This document shows positions 23,207 to 34,680 of a stretch of 64,000 nt of DNA, piece after piece. Every line of letters starts with the position of its first letter. Positions within the stretch are counted from its first letter, which is position 1. Origin of the DNA: Phyllostachys edulis (taxonomy: Eukaryota > Streptophyta > Magnoliopsida > Poales > Poaceae); the NCBI GenBank assembly GCA_036346405.1, contig CM070553.1, forward strand, positions 71,364,976-71,428,975, written 5' to 3'. The position numbers and the translations under genes were made by a program. The notes below the pieces were generated by a model, which worked only from the letters and a program-made list of their open reading frames with translations, was not told the DNA's origin and made no database searches.

Positions 23207-23854
23207 TGATTTATCATGAATTTAGCAACAAGAACCAATTGATTTGGATCCTTAATGCAAAAGATATGATGAAATCAATTCTGCTCAGCCTATTAATACC
23301 AAACTGCACTATTCACTAATTTAATTATGAGGCAACATTTTCTAGAACAGTGGTGACACTGAAATATTTACTGTAAAACCAGCACCTCATGAGATGAATA
23401 ACACAATTGAGTTCACCTCATTTGGAGCTATTATGCACTCTCTACAAATTTTCAAAAACAAGAACTTGAACAAAATTATAATGCACAAGTCCTCATTTTC
23501 CTAACAGCAACATGCTCAAAACCAATTTTCACAGTGAGTTCACTAATAGAGGAAACCAACAAAGTTGGTCTCACCCAAAAATAATCTACAGAGCATTAGT
23601 TATGTATTTTACAAGTTAAGCATCAATTTGAGTGTATATTTAAAGTGAGTTTTAAAATCTAATGGCAAAACTGTGCTCTGAAGCTGAACTCGACTTACAA
23701 TCATTTTTGGATTAAAGTCAAGTTCAATACAGAGCTAACACAATTTGAATGACCTCATTTGGATTTAAAACGAAAAAGATATGGAATTCTAAAGCTATAC
23801 CTTATTTCAGTTTATACTTAGGAGTTCACTGGAATTTCTAAAAACCCTAAAGAC

Positions 23855-24200
23855 ATGGGAGGTCATAAGCGGCTCAGATCACACGGGGGAGGTCCTCAAC
23901 GGTTGAGATCTTCCAAAGGAAGATCTAAACTATCAAGATCTCCCCGAGGAAGATCTACATCGCCAGACCTCACAGGGAGGTCCCGGCGGTCCAGATGTTC
24001 CAAGGAGGTCCTCGATGGTTCAGATCGTCCGAGGGAGGACCTTGACGGTCAAGATCTACCCGGGAGGTCATGAACGGCCGAGATGACCTTGGGGAGGTCC
24101 TAAGGAGGTCCTAACGCCACAGACCTCCGTGGAGGTCCTGACGGCCACGATTTCGCAGGGGAGGTCTTGGGCGCCCGCATCTCCTGAGGAGGTCATGGAC
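23855..24200 (-). repeat. GAGGTC direct-repeat array (array 1), G3 left LTR
   Basis: About ten GGAGGTC cores at 30-40 bp spacing with tails such as ACGGTTGAGATC and ACGGTCAAGATC. The right-LTR copy is at 34320-34680. Confidence 0.85.
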
Positions 24201-25017
24201 GCCCCAGAGCTCGCGACGACGCACGCAGCTTGGACAAGGGATAAATGCGCCGCGGACAACGAGAGGTCGCGACGCGACGACGTGCTTGGACAAGGGATAA
24301 ATGCGCAAGGTGAGGATTAAATGCGCTTAAGACATGCCAATGATTTCAATGATTTGAGCACATGATGAGCGATGCGCGGTGGACCTTTGTCCTAAAACGA
24401 CAACAACAACACCGATTTGTCCGACAAAGACCCGGTTCAAAGACGGGTCATCGCCATGGCGACATCCAATGGTACCGCGGGTTCGCAATAACCATGTGCA
24501 CCCAATGGACCTCCTCTCAACGGCGGCGACGTTTTGAACGCCGCGAGCCGGAGAGGACAACGAAGACAAGCACACGCAAAATTCAAAATGCAAAAGGAAG
24601 CTCCGCGACATCCAATCAAGCGCAGTGACCAATTTAAAAGCTCCGACCTCCTATACATGCGGTGCCCAGCGCTAAGGACTATCGTGAGTACCGGAGGTCC
24701 TAAGGTGCCGAGGAGGTCGAGGAAGGGAGGACCGTGCCGGGAGGAAGGGTGCTCCACTACCAAAGCTTCAGCTCAAGCTCCACTTTGTCCCTCTCGCAAA
24801 TGCCCAACAAATCAAGTTAGGACTTGGTCCCAGAGGGTAGGGCACAAATGGAAGCAAGGAGAAAAGGAGGAAAACTCCAAGGACCCTTGTCCACCGAGGA
24901 GCTTCAAGCTTCTCAACAATGGCGCCAAGAGAGCTTTGGTGGTTTAGAGCTCATAAGCACGGGGTGCAAGCAAGGGATAATGGTGTGCAAAGGAAGCCAA
25001 GGAAACAGTGGGGGAGG

Positions 25018-25025
25018 TTTTATAG
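25018..25025 (-). promoter_or_regulatory. Candidate TATA box, G3 left LTR
   Basis: The minus strand reads GCTATAAAACCTCCCC. It lies between array 2 (upstream, U3) and array 1 (downstream). The right copy is at 35483-35490. Confidence 0.45.
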
Positions 25026-25439
25026 CTAGGGCAAAGAGGTCATAGACCGGGTTAAGCTCATGGTGAGCTTAGCCCATGGCTCGCTTCAGGGGTTGGACAA
25101 GACACGAGGCCGACATGGTGACAGTGCTGTGTGGACAGATGGGCGGAAGGTCGACTGCATTTAATGCGGGTCAGCAAAGAGTTGTTAGAAGTACACAGTG
25201 GACAGGCTGGGCCTTAACTCCCTCGCTCAGGAACACGCATGCGTGACCAAGGAAGGAGAAGAACAGGAGGTCATTTTGACCGTTGGATAAGCCCACGGGA
25301 GGTCCCTGCCCTCCGATGTGGTTTTGAACCGTTACGCCAAATGATAGGGAGGAGGTCCCACCACACGATCAAGGATGGGGAGGTCGTAGCCTCCGATTTC
25401 CTTAATGTGTAAGCGCATGTGGGAAAACGGGATTAGAGG

Positions 25440-26165
25440 TCCAAGGCGTTGGATCTCCATCCAACAGTCTGGACCTCTGTGAGGTCTTAACCGCACATGA
25501 ACTTAAGAGCATGAGGGGGAGGTCATGGCCTTAGGATTTAAATCCAAGGGCACACAACCAAAGGGAGGTCTGAGGCTTTGCGTGAAGCGCGAGGAAGGTC
25601 AAGACCTTTGGATTTTGATCCAACGGTGGTGATCAAGACAGGGGAGGTCCTGAGCCTCGCGCGTGGCGCAAAGGAGGTCTTGAGCTTGCACAACACACAA
25701 GGGAGGTCATGGCCATTAGATTTAGATCTAAGGGCAACGACCTCACGTGCGCGGGGAGATCTGATGCGCATAAGACAAGGAGGAGGTCGTGACCGTGGAT
25801 TTTTAATCCAACGGTGCACAACACGAGATAGGGGAGGTCCTGGGCGCTGGATATTTTGAGGGGAGGTCGTGGGCTGTTGGATCTGATCCAACGGCTACGA
25901 CCTCGTTTAGGTGGGAGGTTTGCTTAGTTTAACAGTGAGGGGAGGTCATGGCCATGGATCTTGGATCCAAGGGCTACGACCTCAACAAGGTGGGATGTCA
26001 AGTGGTTTGACAACCCGTGGAGGTTTTTTGAGATTTAACACACAGGGGAGGTCATGACCGTGGATCTTTGATCCAACGCTATGACTCGTGAGGCGAGGAT
26101 GTCTTTGCGGTGTTGATCATGAGGAGGTCGTGGCGGTTGGATGTAAATCCAACGGCTACGACCTG
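25440..26165 (-). repeat. Palindromic GAGGTC...GACCTC array (array 2), G3 left LTR
   Basis: GAGGTC arms start at 25703, 25783, 25863, 25942, 26048 and 26124, a period near 80 bp. Units at 25703-25744, 25863-25904 and 25942-25983 have both arms and a TTGGAT...ATCCAA-type core. Further units toward 25440 are less complete. Confidence 0.88.
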
Positions 26166-26731
26166 ATCAAGGTGGAGAGGAGGTCTGTGGGTGTGCAACA
26201 TTTGCTAAATGGACCAAATTTTGCACAAATGGCTAGCCCAAGGAACAGTGTAGGCTTTTAAATTTAGTTTTTAACAGCTGAAACTTAGCAGAATTATTTG
26301 GGATAGCAATGAACTCCAAATTTGATAAAATTTTAACTGGAGCTTGCTGACAATGAGATTAACCTTGCATAAAATTTCCAGAGGTTATTATGAAATGCAT
26401 TTTTCTCAAGAAATTCATGAAGGTTGTTCAAGGATTTGTTTTACCTCCAAAATTTATCAAACAAGTTTTACATCTTGGGATATTTTTCAGAGGGGTCCCA
26501 CATCAGTTTTTGGGACCAAGGAAAATATAATCCAAATGTTTGGCACAAGATTTAGACAATTGGAAAATGAGTTTGACTTTTGGTCAACAAGAGCCTTGTG
26601 TTTTTGGATTACACAACTCTTGGACAAGAATTACATGAATGTTTAGGGGTTTTCAAGGTGTGAGAAAAAGTTTTAATTTCTACACCTTAATTATATTTGA
26701 ACAAACCCTGTTATACAGTTGGGATGTTACA

Positions 26732-26746
26732 AAATCTCCCCTTACA
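26732..26746 (-). other. G3 polypurine tract
   Basis: The minus strand reads GTAAGGGGAGATTT directly before the 3' LTR start TGTAACATCCC. Confidence 0.9.
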
Positions 26747-27334
26747 AAAATCTCGCCCCGAGATTTGGCTCACTCGATAAAGAAAGATGGATAGTCCGCA
26801 CGCGCAGGCGATCTTCTCTTTCCCAAGTAGCCTCATCCTCGTAATGGTTCGACCAACGAACTTTAAGGAACTTGATGGTCTTATTCCTTGTCCTTCGCTC
26901 GGACTCATCGAGTATGCGAACAGGTGCTCGCGATAGGTCAAATCTTCTCGACATCGAGAGTTTCCAGCGAGCTTCCTCGCTTGGAACACGGAGGCACTTC
27001 TTAAGCCGGGACACATGGAAAACATCATGTACCCCTCAAGTGCAGGTAGGCAACTCCAACTTATAGGCAACAGCTCCTTCTTCTCGATAACGCGTAGGGA
27101 CCGACATATCGAGGAGCCAACTTGCCCTTGACGCCAAACGCTGATGGTCCTTCAAAGGAGAGACTTTGAGATACACAAAGTCATTAGGCTCAAAACGCAA
27201 CTCACGCCGATGGCGATCCGCATAGCTCTTTTGCTCGATTGAGCTGCGCGCAAACGCCACGAATAAGCCGGACTTGGCGCCGGCCTCATTGATTGAGTCC
27301 GGCCAAAGAGAGGTCTTTCACCGTCTCGACCAGT
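26742..27334 (-). pseudogene. G3 integrase C-terminus and chromodomain, frameshifted
   Basis: From 27334 downward on the minus strand: a linker ending YADRHRRELRFEPNDFVYLKVS (27036-27260), which is the conserved integrase C-terminal (GPF/Y-like) region, then KLELPTCT. After a frameshift the chromodomain lies in 26742-27014, with RILDESERRTRNKTIKFLKV and RWSNHYEDEATWEREDRLR. The G5 copy at 50474-51049 is open through the same stretch and shows the original layout. The chromodomain would bind modified histone tails and target integration, as known for chromoviruses. Confidence 0.88.
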
Positions 27335-28702
27335 TCAACGGGTCCTACACTTTCTCCCGTATAAGGCCTCAAAAGGTGCCATGCCGAGACTGGCCTGAAA
27401 GCTGTTGTTATAAGAAAACTCGGCGAATGGCAAGCATTTCTCCCAATGCTTCCCATAGGAAAGGACACAAGCACGAAGCATGTCTTCCAAAACTTGGTTG
27501 ACCCTCTCGGTCTGACCATCAGTTTGAGGGTGAAATGCCGTGCTAAAGGTAAGACGGGTTCCCATAGCCTTTTGCAGGCTATGCCAGAAATGGGAAGTGA
27601 AGATGGAACCACGATCAGAAACGATCGTCTTAGGTACGCCATGTAAGCTCACAATCCTAGAGACATAGAGCTCAGCTAGGCGATCGGTACGAATCTTGGT
27701 CTTGACTGGAAGAAAATGAGCCACTTTAGTCAATCGATCGATGACGACCCAAATGGCATCATTTCCCTTCGGTGACCTGGGTAGACCGGTGATAAAATCC
27801 ATTCCGATCGAATCCCACTTCCACTCCGGAACTGGCAAAGGCTGAAGCAGTCCTGCTGGACGCTGATGCTCGGCCTTGACACGACGACACACGTCGCACT
27901 CGGCAACGAACTTCGCAATCTCCCTCTTCATTCGGGTCCACCAAAATCTCTGGCGGAGATCTTGATACATCTTTGTGGCCCCGGGATGAATGGATAAAGG
28001 CGAATCATGGGCTTCGCGGAGGATTAAATTCCGCAATTCCATGTCCTTTGGAACCACAAGGCGTTGCCCGAACCTCACAACACCATGCTCATCCTCAGAA
28101 AAGCACTTGGTTGTTCCGTTCTTGACATTTGCCTTAATGTGGCTCACTCCAACATCCGACTGCTGAGCGGACTTGATCCGATCCACCAAGGTTGGTTGCA
28201 CAACCAAGTCAGCGAGAGAACCATGCTCAACTAAACTCAAGTTGAGACGCTGAAATTCTTCCAGAAGAGCGGGCTGAAACTCCCTGGACAACAAGGCATT
28301 GCAATGCGCTTTGCGACTAAGCGCATCGACAACGACATTAGCCTTGCCTGGATGGTAGTGAATACACATATCATAGTCCTTCATCAACTCCAACCATCTC
28401 CTTTGCCTGAGGTTCAGGTCAGGCTGTGCGAACAAGTACTTTAAGCTTTTGTGATTCGAATACACTTCACAACGATTACCGATTAGGTAATGTCGCCAGA
28501 TCTTAAGTGCATGAATCACAGCAGCTAACTCCAAGTCATGAGTAGGATAGTTGAGCTCATGAGGTCTCAATTGCCTTGATGCATAGGCCACTACCTTGCC
28601 TTCTTGCATAAGGACACAACCGAGGCCTCGACGAGAAGCATCGCAAAAGATATCGAAGCTTCGATGGATATCGGGAAGAACAAGAACGGGAGCAGTGGTC
28701 AA
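27335..28702 (-). CDS. G3 RNase H and integrase block, 455 codons open
   Basis: The longest intact coding stretch in the window. Residues 1-130 are RNase H, with D21 in FCDAS and E58 in HDLELAAV. The expected aspartate of Y-[ST]-D-HKSL is asparagine (N83, codon at 28454-28456), so RNase H is probably impaired; G5 keeps aspartate. Integrase follows: zinc finger H232, H239, C269, C272, then the catalytic triad D302, D363, E399 with 35 residues between the last two. It ends in MAPFEALYGRKCRT, where a frameshift separates it from the integrase C-terminus. The methionine start is internal to the original polyprotein. Confidence 0.93.
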   Translation of the reverse strand: MTTAPVLVLPDIHRSFDIFCDASRRGLGCVLMQEGKVVAYASRQLRPHELNYPTHDLELAAVIHALKIWRHYLIGNRCEVYSNHKSLKYLFAQPDLNLRQRRWLELMKDYDMCIHYHPGKANVVVDALSRKAHCNALLSREFQPALLEEFQRLNLSLVEHGSLADLVVQPTLVDRIKSAQQSDVGVSHIKANVKNGTTKCFSEDEHGVVRFGQRLVVPKDMELRNLILREAHDSPLSIHPGATKMYQDLRQRFWWTRMKREIAKFVAECDVCRRVKAEHQRPAGLLQPLPVPEWKWDSIGMDFITGLPRSPKGNDAIWVVIDRLTKVAHFLPVKTKIRTDRLAELYVSRIVSLHGVPKTIVSDRGSIFTSHFWHSLQKAMGTRLTFSTAFHPQTDGQTERVNQVLEDMLRACVLSYGKHWEKCLPFAEFSYNNSFQASLGMAPFEALYGRKCRTR

Positions 28703-28717
28703 ACGCTTTTTGAGTAT

Positions 28718-29179
28718 TTAGAAACTTTCCTCACACTCAGCGGACCATACGAACTTCTTGTCCTTCTTGAGCAACTCCGTCATCAGCTTCGCGATCTTGG
28801 AGAAGTTCTCGATAAAGCGACGATAATATCCCGCTAAACCGAGAAAACTCCGTACATCGGTGACCGAAGCAGGCTGACTCCATGAAAGAACATCGCTGAC
28901 CTTGCTAGGGTCAACGGCTACGCCTCCTGCTAAAAGAACGTGGCCTAAGAAAGACACTTCCTTCAACCAGAATGCACACTTGCTGAACTTCGCGTACAGC
29001 TGGTGCTCACGCAGCTTGCCTAACACAAGCTTCAGATGCTCGGCATGTTCCTCATCGTTCTTGGAATAGATAAGAATATCATCGATGAAGACCACGACAA
29101 ACTTATCCAAATACTCCATGAATACCGAATTCATGAGGTTCATGAACAAGGCAGGAGCATTGGTTAAGCCGAATGACAT
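28718..29179 (-). CDS. G3 reverse transcriptase, palm and thumb
   Basis: A 153-codon frame covering the second half of gypsy RT: MSFGLTNAPALFMNLMNSVF, then FVVVFIDDILIYSKNDEEH with the catalytic DD pair encoded at 29078-29083. KVSFLGHV-like LKEVSFLGHVLLAGG and VRSFLGLAGYYRRFIENFSK, the standard connection to RNase H, follow. One frameshift near 28710 separates it from the RNase H-integrase block. The sequence is very close to G5 48660-49050. Confidence 0.92.
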   Translation of the reverse strand: MSFGLTNAPALFMNLMNSVFMEYLDKFVVVFIDDILIYSKNDEEHAEHLKLVLGKLREHQLYAKFSKCAFWLKEVSFLGHVLLAGGVAVDPSKVSDVLSWSQPASVTDVRSFLGLAGYYRRFIENFSKIAKLMTELLKKDKKFVWSAECEESF

Positions 29180-29786
29180 GACGGTGTACTCGCATGTCAG
29201 CCGTAGCGAGTAGAAACGCCGTCTTTGGAATATCCTCGGTCGAATCCGAACGATGATATCCCACTCTCAAATCAATCTTGGAAAACTCGAGCTCCAGTTA
29301 ATTGATCGAAGAGATCGTCGATCTTGGGGCAATGGATACTTGTTCTTCTGATCACTTCATTAAGTGGGCGGTAATCAACGACATCATAAAATACCGAATC
29401 CTTCTTCTTTCACGAAGATTCTTTGGACAACCCCAAGGAGATGAGCTAGGCGGATGAAACCCTTCTCTTGCAGCTCACTTAGCGCTTCTTCAACTCCACC
29501 AACTCGTTCGGTGGCATTCGATAAGGCCTCTTTGAGATAGGGGCGATACCGGAGCCAACTCAATGACAAACTCGAGGTCTCGAGCGGGTGGCATTCCCGA
29601 AGATCTGCGGGAAAGACATCAACAAAGTCACAAACTGTTGGGACTTCGCTAATATCTAGAGCGGGCTTCACTTCAAGCCTTGAAGAGATGCGGACCTAGC
29701 GACTTCGTGGCGAACAGCTTAACCTCGGGAGGACTAGATAGAGATGAGCTTCTGGCGCAATCGATTTGCCCCATGTCTTGGGACAA
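29180..29786 (-). pseudogene. G3 reverse transcriptase N-terminal part, broken
   Basis: Contains fragments matching the G5 and G6 frames: the RPLNEV-type fingers region, the WGCPAIFVKK-type stretch (here degraded to VVQRIFVKEEG near 29400) and LSELQEKGF. ISEVPTVCDFVDVFPADLRE (29600-29665) is the usual leader of gypsy RT. At least four frameshifts occur in 600 bp. Confidence 0.8.
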
Positions 29787-30113
29787 CTAATCCATGCCAA
29801 GAATCACATCAAGACTCATGAATGGAGAAGGATAAGGTTTGCTAAGAAACCTACCCTTCGATCTCGATAGGAACATCCTACACTCAGATTCAGCTCTCAA
29901 CTCCGAACCAGAGAGCGAATGAGTAGCGGGACCGACAATGGAGAGAAAAGAAGCTCTCCAACAGCAAAAAAGACTTCGAAAACAAAGGAATGAGATGCTC
30001 TGAATCAAACAAGACAAGAGCGGGTGAGAGTTAACGAAAAGTGTACCTAGCACGGCGTCGGGTGCCTCCCGAGCCTCCTCTGCAGGGACGGCGCTGACGC
30101 GACCACTACCCAC
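29787..30113 (-). pseudogene. G3 protease, frameshifted
   Basis: The frame contains VLGTLFVNSHP and, at its end, SLDVILGMD, the flap-side ILGMDWL motif of gypsy proteases. The D-S-G active site is encoded but falls in another frame; the plus strand around 30000 carries its complement. G5 (47725-48100) and G6 (60146-60525) are the intact comparisons. The protease would process Gag-Pol. Confidence 0.75.
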
Positions 30114-30172
30114 GCCTTGGCTAGCCGGGCGATCTTACGGTCTGAGATGCACCACCTCGGCCGCGTCCTCCA

Positions 30173-31155
30173 TTAGGGCGAGGGGCCGCTCTGTCTTCTT
30201 AGGGCAATTATTTGCATAATGGCCCTTCGGTTGCATGAGAAGCACGTGACCCGGCGGCAGGGTTGCGGGGCCGCTCTGCTGACTTCGCGGTGCACGTGAA
30301 TGAGACACGACTGCGATTTAGCGAGGAACAGGCGGGTAACCTCGGGGTGCCAAGAATGAGACCAGTACCCCGAGGCTGCCGGCGGGGCGGAGGAATCGCC
30401 TGGATGACTTATGGGCCTCCCACTTGCGCTTGCGGAGTCCATAAGCTCTCGAGCCGCATGCTTTCGACGATGGCCTTGTCGACCAAGGTCCGGAAATCGA
30501 GAAAGTCGACAATGGATAGCTTGTCCTTGACTCCTCGGACAAGCCACGCTGAACTTGGCTTGCTTAGCCATATCGGTGGCCACATCCTCGGGAGCATAAC
30601 GAGCTAGATGGTTGATCTCGTAGACATACTCCATGGTGAGCTCGCCCTTGCTTGGCGCAAGAAACTCCCCTTCTTGATCTCCATCAAGCCGCAGGGATGT
30701 GAGCCCGACGGAAGGCGACTGAAACTCCTCCCAAGAAACGGTGTGGTCTGCGGGCTGCATGGCGAGAAAGCTCTCGCACCATGACAAAGCCGCACCCTCA
30801 AGGTGGTGCGATCTGCGAGCAGCGCCTTCTCGTGCTCCCAGCATCTGCGCGATCGCGGAGCTTCGCTCCACCAGAAGGCCAATCGTCTGCATCCAACGGG
30901 TCCTCGCACCAGGGAAAAGGTAGGGGCTGAGTACGAAGAAACTCCGCGAGTCCTCCACGCGGGTGATGGGCGTTCCTTGCCCGAGATCACGAAACTCCGG
31001 TAAGTGCGGTGGTGTTGCGCGCGATGACGTCGATAGAACTCTCTCTCATCCGCGCGGTTGCGCCGATCTGAAGAAGAACCTCGGCCATGGTGGGAGGAGG
31101 AGGAGCTCGTCGTCGGACCAGGTGGTCGCCTTAGCCGCTAAAGTCGTCCCGCCAT
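30173..31155 (-). pseudogene. G3 gag, frameshifted
   Basis: ATG at 31155 in the context CAGATGGCGG, matching the G5 gag start MAGRTRSGQG. Retrotrans_gag capsid fragments follow: SRRCWEHEKALLA in one frame and GAALSWCESFLAMQPADHTV in the 30173-30958 frame. At the 3' end VTCFSCN is the first half of a single CCHC zinc knuckle, which is then lost to a frameshift. G5 keeps that knuckle complete. Gag would assemble the particle. Confidence 0.82.
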
Positions 31156-31900
31156 CTGTTACAAGAAATTTTGGTTAGCAACTAGACTCGAAAAACAAAG
31201 CCTTTAAAAGAAGCAAAAGCGATCGACTAGGGGAATAGAATATCACCCTAAACGAAAGCCAACACAGCGAGTAAATCAACTTTAGAAGCTTCTAAAAGAC
31301 TCTAAAAACAGCCAAGAAGCACCAAAAGCAAAGCTCAACTTCTCAACTCAACTAACCCGTACTGAATGAACGAGTAATTGATCGAGAAGATTAAAATCAG
31401 ATTGTGAGATGAGATCTAAAACTACTAGAAAGCAAGGTTAATGCAGCGAAATATGTGTTAGATACTTAGCTAACTAGTATCACATCTTACCCTTTTATTC
31501 CCACAAGTTTTAATTGATTTAACCTCTCATTTTCTACCCTATTTAGAACCTTTGAGCTTGCTGTCCGAAATTGGCGCTTGCTGTCCAGATTTTGCATCAA
31601 GCTTCCAAATAAATTGGCCATTCGAAGCTTCAAAACCTTGTAGATGGGCAGCTAACACTTCAATTTGCCAAACTCATTGATTCCCCAAAACTCCATTAAT
31701 CGATAACAACTATTTCAGTAGAAGGAAGAGAGGAAAACAACTTTTAAAACTCAAATTAGAGCGAGATGAGAAGAAAAGCTAAGATAGATGAGGAGTAAAA
31801 TCGAGAATTTCCTTAAGCTTTCAAAACTCATTTGACACTTTGAAATTAGGTTTTCAAAATACCCTAAAGATCGACCAAGCTTAAGTTACTACGGTCGAAC
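31156..31900 (-). other. G3 untranslated leader
   Basis: About 745 bp between primer site and gag, AT-rich, no long frame. Just before the ATG, the minus strand reads TTGCTAACC and then TTTCTTGTAACAG, a good plant branch-point and 3' splice-site pair. G5 has the same at 46643-46669. Confidence 0.6.
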
Positions 31901-31914
31901 GGCTCGATACCAAC
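31901..31914 (-). other. G3 primer-binding site (initiator tRNA-Met)
   Basis: The minus strand reads GTTGGTATCGAGCC, three bases inside the 5' LTR end. This is the initiator tRNA-Met type; G5 has TGGTATCAGAGCC. Confidence 0.9.
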
Positions 31915-34319
31915 TTTTGTGAGCACCGGATTTATTAAGCTCATAATACTTAGTCATCCAATTGACCCTAGTATTATCAACCAAATAAACCAGGTCTCGA
32001 GAGATGTATACTCCCGAATGCAAGATACATACCTCACAACAAAAGAGTGTATCAATTCCATACAACACATAGTACATAAGCAACAAACCAGAAGTTAATA
32101 TTAATAAGGAATAGGTTATTACAAAAGAGGGGCCTTCTGGCCAAATAACAACAAGAACTACTAAAATAACAATGAAGCAAAAAGCACCATAAAGATGGCT
32201 ATAACACAAAGCCAATCGGTGTGCCTTAACCCTAGGCATCCGACCGACCGCCAAGCTAGTCGTCGAAGAAGCTGCAACACGTAGCACAAAAGAGAGGCTC
32301 AAGGAGCTCCCCTTCTTCCTCTGCAACAAAAGCCACAAAAATGCCACAACCACGGGCAGATGAGTACATAAAGTACTCCGCAAGACTTACGTGTGAGATA
32401 ACAGAACTATAAATAGCTACATGCAAGCTTTATTTAAGTGGATGAGGCTTTGGACTCATTTTAGCATAAAGCAAGTTTCATTTGCAATAACATAATAGAT
32501 TGAAGGCAATTTGGCAAAGCATTTTAATTGTTGAAATAACAACGAGATAAATGACATAGTAACAACAACAAGATCAACCTGGAAGTGACAAACCCAATAG
32601 TCACCACAATAATAGCATGAACTCCCCGTTCATACCAACCATGTCAAGTTTTAATTAAAGGTTGTAGTCTAATTCTCACGGGAAATAACCAAGCGTGTCC
32701 ATAACCTAGGATGAGGCTATTCGAATAGTTTTATCCCTGCAGGGGTGTACCAATGTACCCACACGTCGACCGCCTTTCCTTAAAGCACACTACCTTTGGT
32801 GTGCTTGCACGCTAAGTCCTCTGAGACATTTCCAATGGACGATGCTAATTCTGACCAAGACAACCCACGGGATAAGGACACAATAGACAGACCTAACCTA
32901 CCGCCAATCGCTCCATTCCCACACCACACACACACACATTTTATCTTTAAAACACACCAACCGAAAGCGACCCCAATTAGCACCGCCCAAAATACTTAGT
33001 CAAGAGAGGTCCCATATCCCCTCGTGTGGTTAGCACGCATAATTGCTTGGATCAATGGCGCAAGAATTCGGTCCTTGTTGACTCAGGCATACCACCACAT
33101 CCAAAAACCACACCATCCATCCAATATGCCCAAGTCTAAATCAATCTTTTATTTTCAGTTTTTGATTTTACAAATTAATCAAAGCACAAGTGCTGGACAT
33201 ATAGGAGTAATAATCAGTTTTGAGTGATCAAGACCATCGACTAAGTCGATGATCGCCCATTCTACCGATAACTAAGCATGTCTAAGCAATTTAAATCAAA
33301 ACTACTAAGTGATAAGAGCTCATCCAACGAGCTCAAACCACAACAAATAACCTAGGCTCATGGTAGTAGAGGATAAACAATTCCTACAGATTATGCAACT
33401 ATAGGCTTGCTAGCGACATTTAACACAAAGTAGCATGCATACATAGAAGTAAAACAATATATTAAGCTTTAAAGTAATGGGACAATGATGGAAATGATCA
33501 AACTGCTTGCCTTGTTGTTGCTGGCCAAGTTGTGGCAGAGGTCACTCTCGGGATCACCACAAATGTCGAAACCTAACGAAGCGAGAAAGAACCGATAAAA
33601 CGACGAAAAGACCAAAAGACGCAACAGAGAAACTTCTCCGAAAGCTATGAAAATTTTACAGCAGCAAGACAATGATTTATCATGAATTTAGCAACAAGAA
33701 CCAATTGATTTGGATTCTTAATGCAAAAGATATGATGAAATCAATTCTGCTCGACCTATTAATACCAAACTGCACTATTCACTAATTTAATTATGAGGCA
33801 ACATTTTCTAGAACAGTGGTGACACTGAAATTTTTACTGTAAAACCAGCACCTCATGAGATGAATAACACAATTGAGTTCACCTCATTTGGAGCTATTAT
33901 GCACTCTCTACAAATTTTCAAAAACAAGAACTTGAACAAAATTATAATGCACAAGTCCTCATTTTCCTAACAGCAACATGCTCAAAACCAATTTTCACAG
34001 TGAGTTCACTAATAGAGGAAACCAACAAAGTTGGTCTCACCCAAAAATAATCTACAGAGCATTAGTTATGTATTTTACAAGTTAAGCATCAATTTGAGTG
34101 TATATTTAAAGTGAGTTTTAAAATCTAATGGCAAAACTGTGCTCTGAAGCTGAACTCAACTTACAATCATTTTTGGATTAAAGTCAAGTTCAATACAGAG
34201 CTAACACAATTTGAATGACCTCATTTGGATTTAAAACGAAAAAGATATGGAATTCTAAAGTTATACCTTATTTCAGGTTTATACTTAGGAGTTCACCGGA
34301 ATTTCTAAAACCCTAAAGA

Positions 34320-34680
34320 CATGGGAGGTCATAAGCGGCTCGAGATCACACGGGGAGGTCCTCAACGGTTGAGATCTTCCAAAGGAAGATCTAAACTATC
34401 AAGATCTCCCGAGGAAGATCTACATCGTCGAGGACCTCACGGGGGAGGTCTGGGCCGGTCCAGATGTTCCAAGGAGGTCCTCGATGGTTCGGGATCGTCA
34501 GGGAGGACCTTGACGGTCAAGATCTACCCGGAGGTCATGAGCAGCCGAGATGACCTCGGGAGGTCCTAAGGGAGGTCCTAACGTCCACTGAGACCTCCGT
34601 GGAGGTCTGGACGGCCACGATTTAAGGGGAGGTCTTGGGCGCTCGAGATCTCCTCGGAGGAGGTCATGGATGTCCCAGAG
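34320..34680 (-). repeat. GAGGTC direct-repeat array (array 1), G3 right LTR
   Basis: Same array as 23855-24200 but with many one- to three-base indels relative to it, although the flanking AT-rich LTR is almost identical. Confidence 0.85.

Larger units (their letters stand above)
21464..26731 (-). repeat. G3 3' LTR
   Basis: Matches 31918-37167 in the same orientation. The LTR end is degenerate here (CAGGAGCACC against TGTGAGCACC in the other copy). The LTR start side ends in TGTTACA at 26731. In order on the plus strand it holds AT-rich U5-side sequence to about 23850, array 1, a GC-rich middle with the candidate TATA box, array 2 and an AT-rich end. Confidence 0.95.

Noticed and set aside
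24327..24947. Arginine-rich frames in the GC-rich middle of the G3 LTR, gene-like in composition
   Set aside because: Both strands are open and the frames are not conserved in the right LTR at 34806-35413. No domain is recognisable.
26742..31155. Integrated plant pararetrovirus as the source of the pol genes
   Set aside because: The elements have paired LTRs, a tRNA primer site, an integrase and a chromodomain, and no movement-protein-like frame. This fits Ty3/gypsy chromoviruses.
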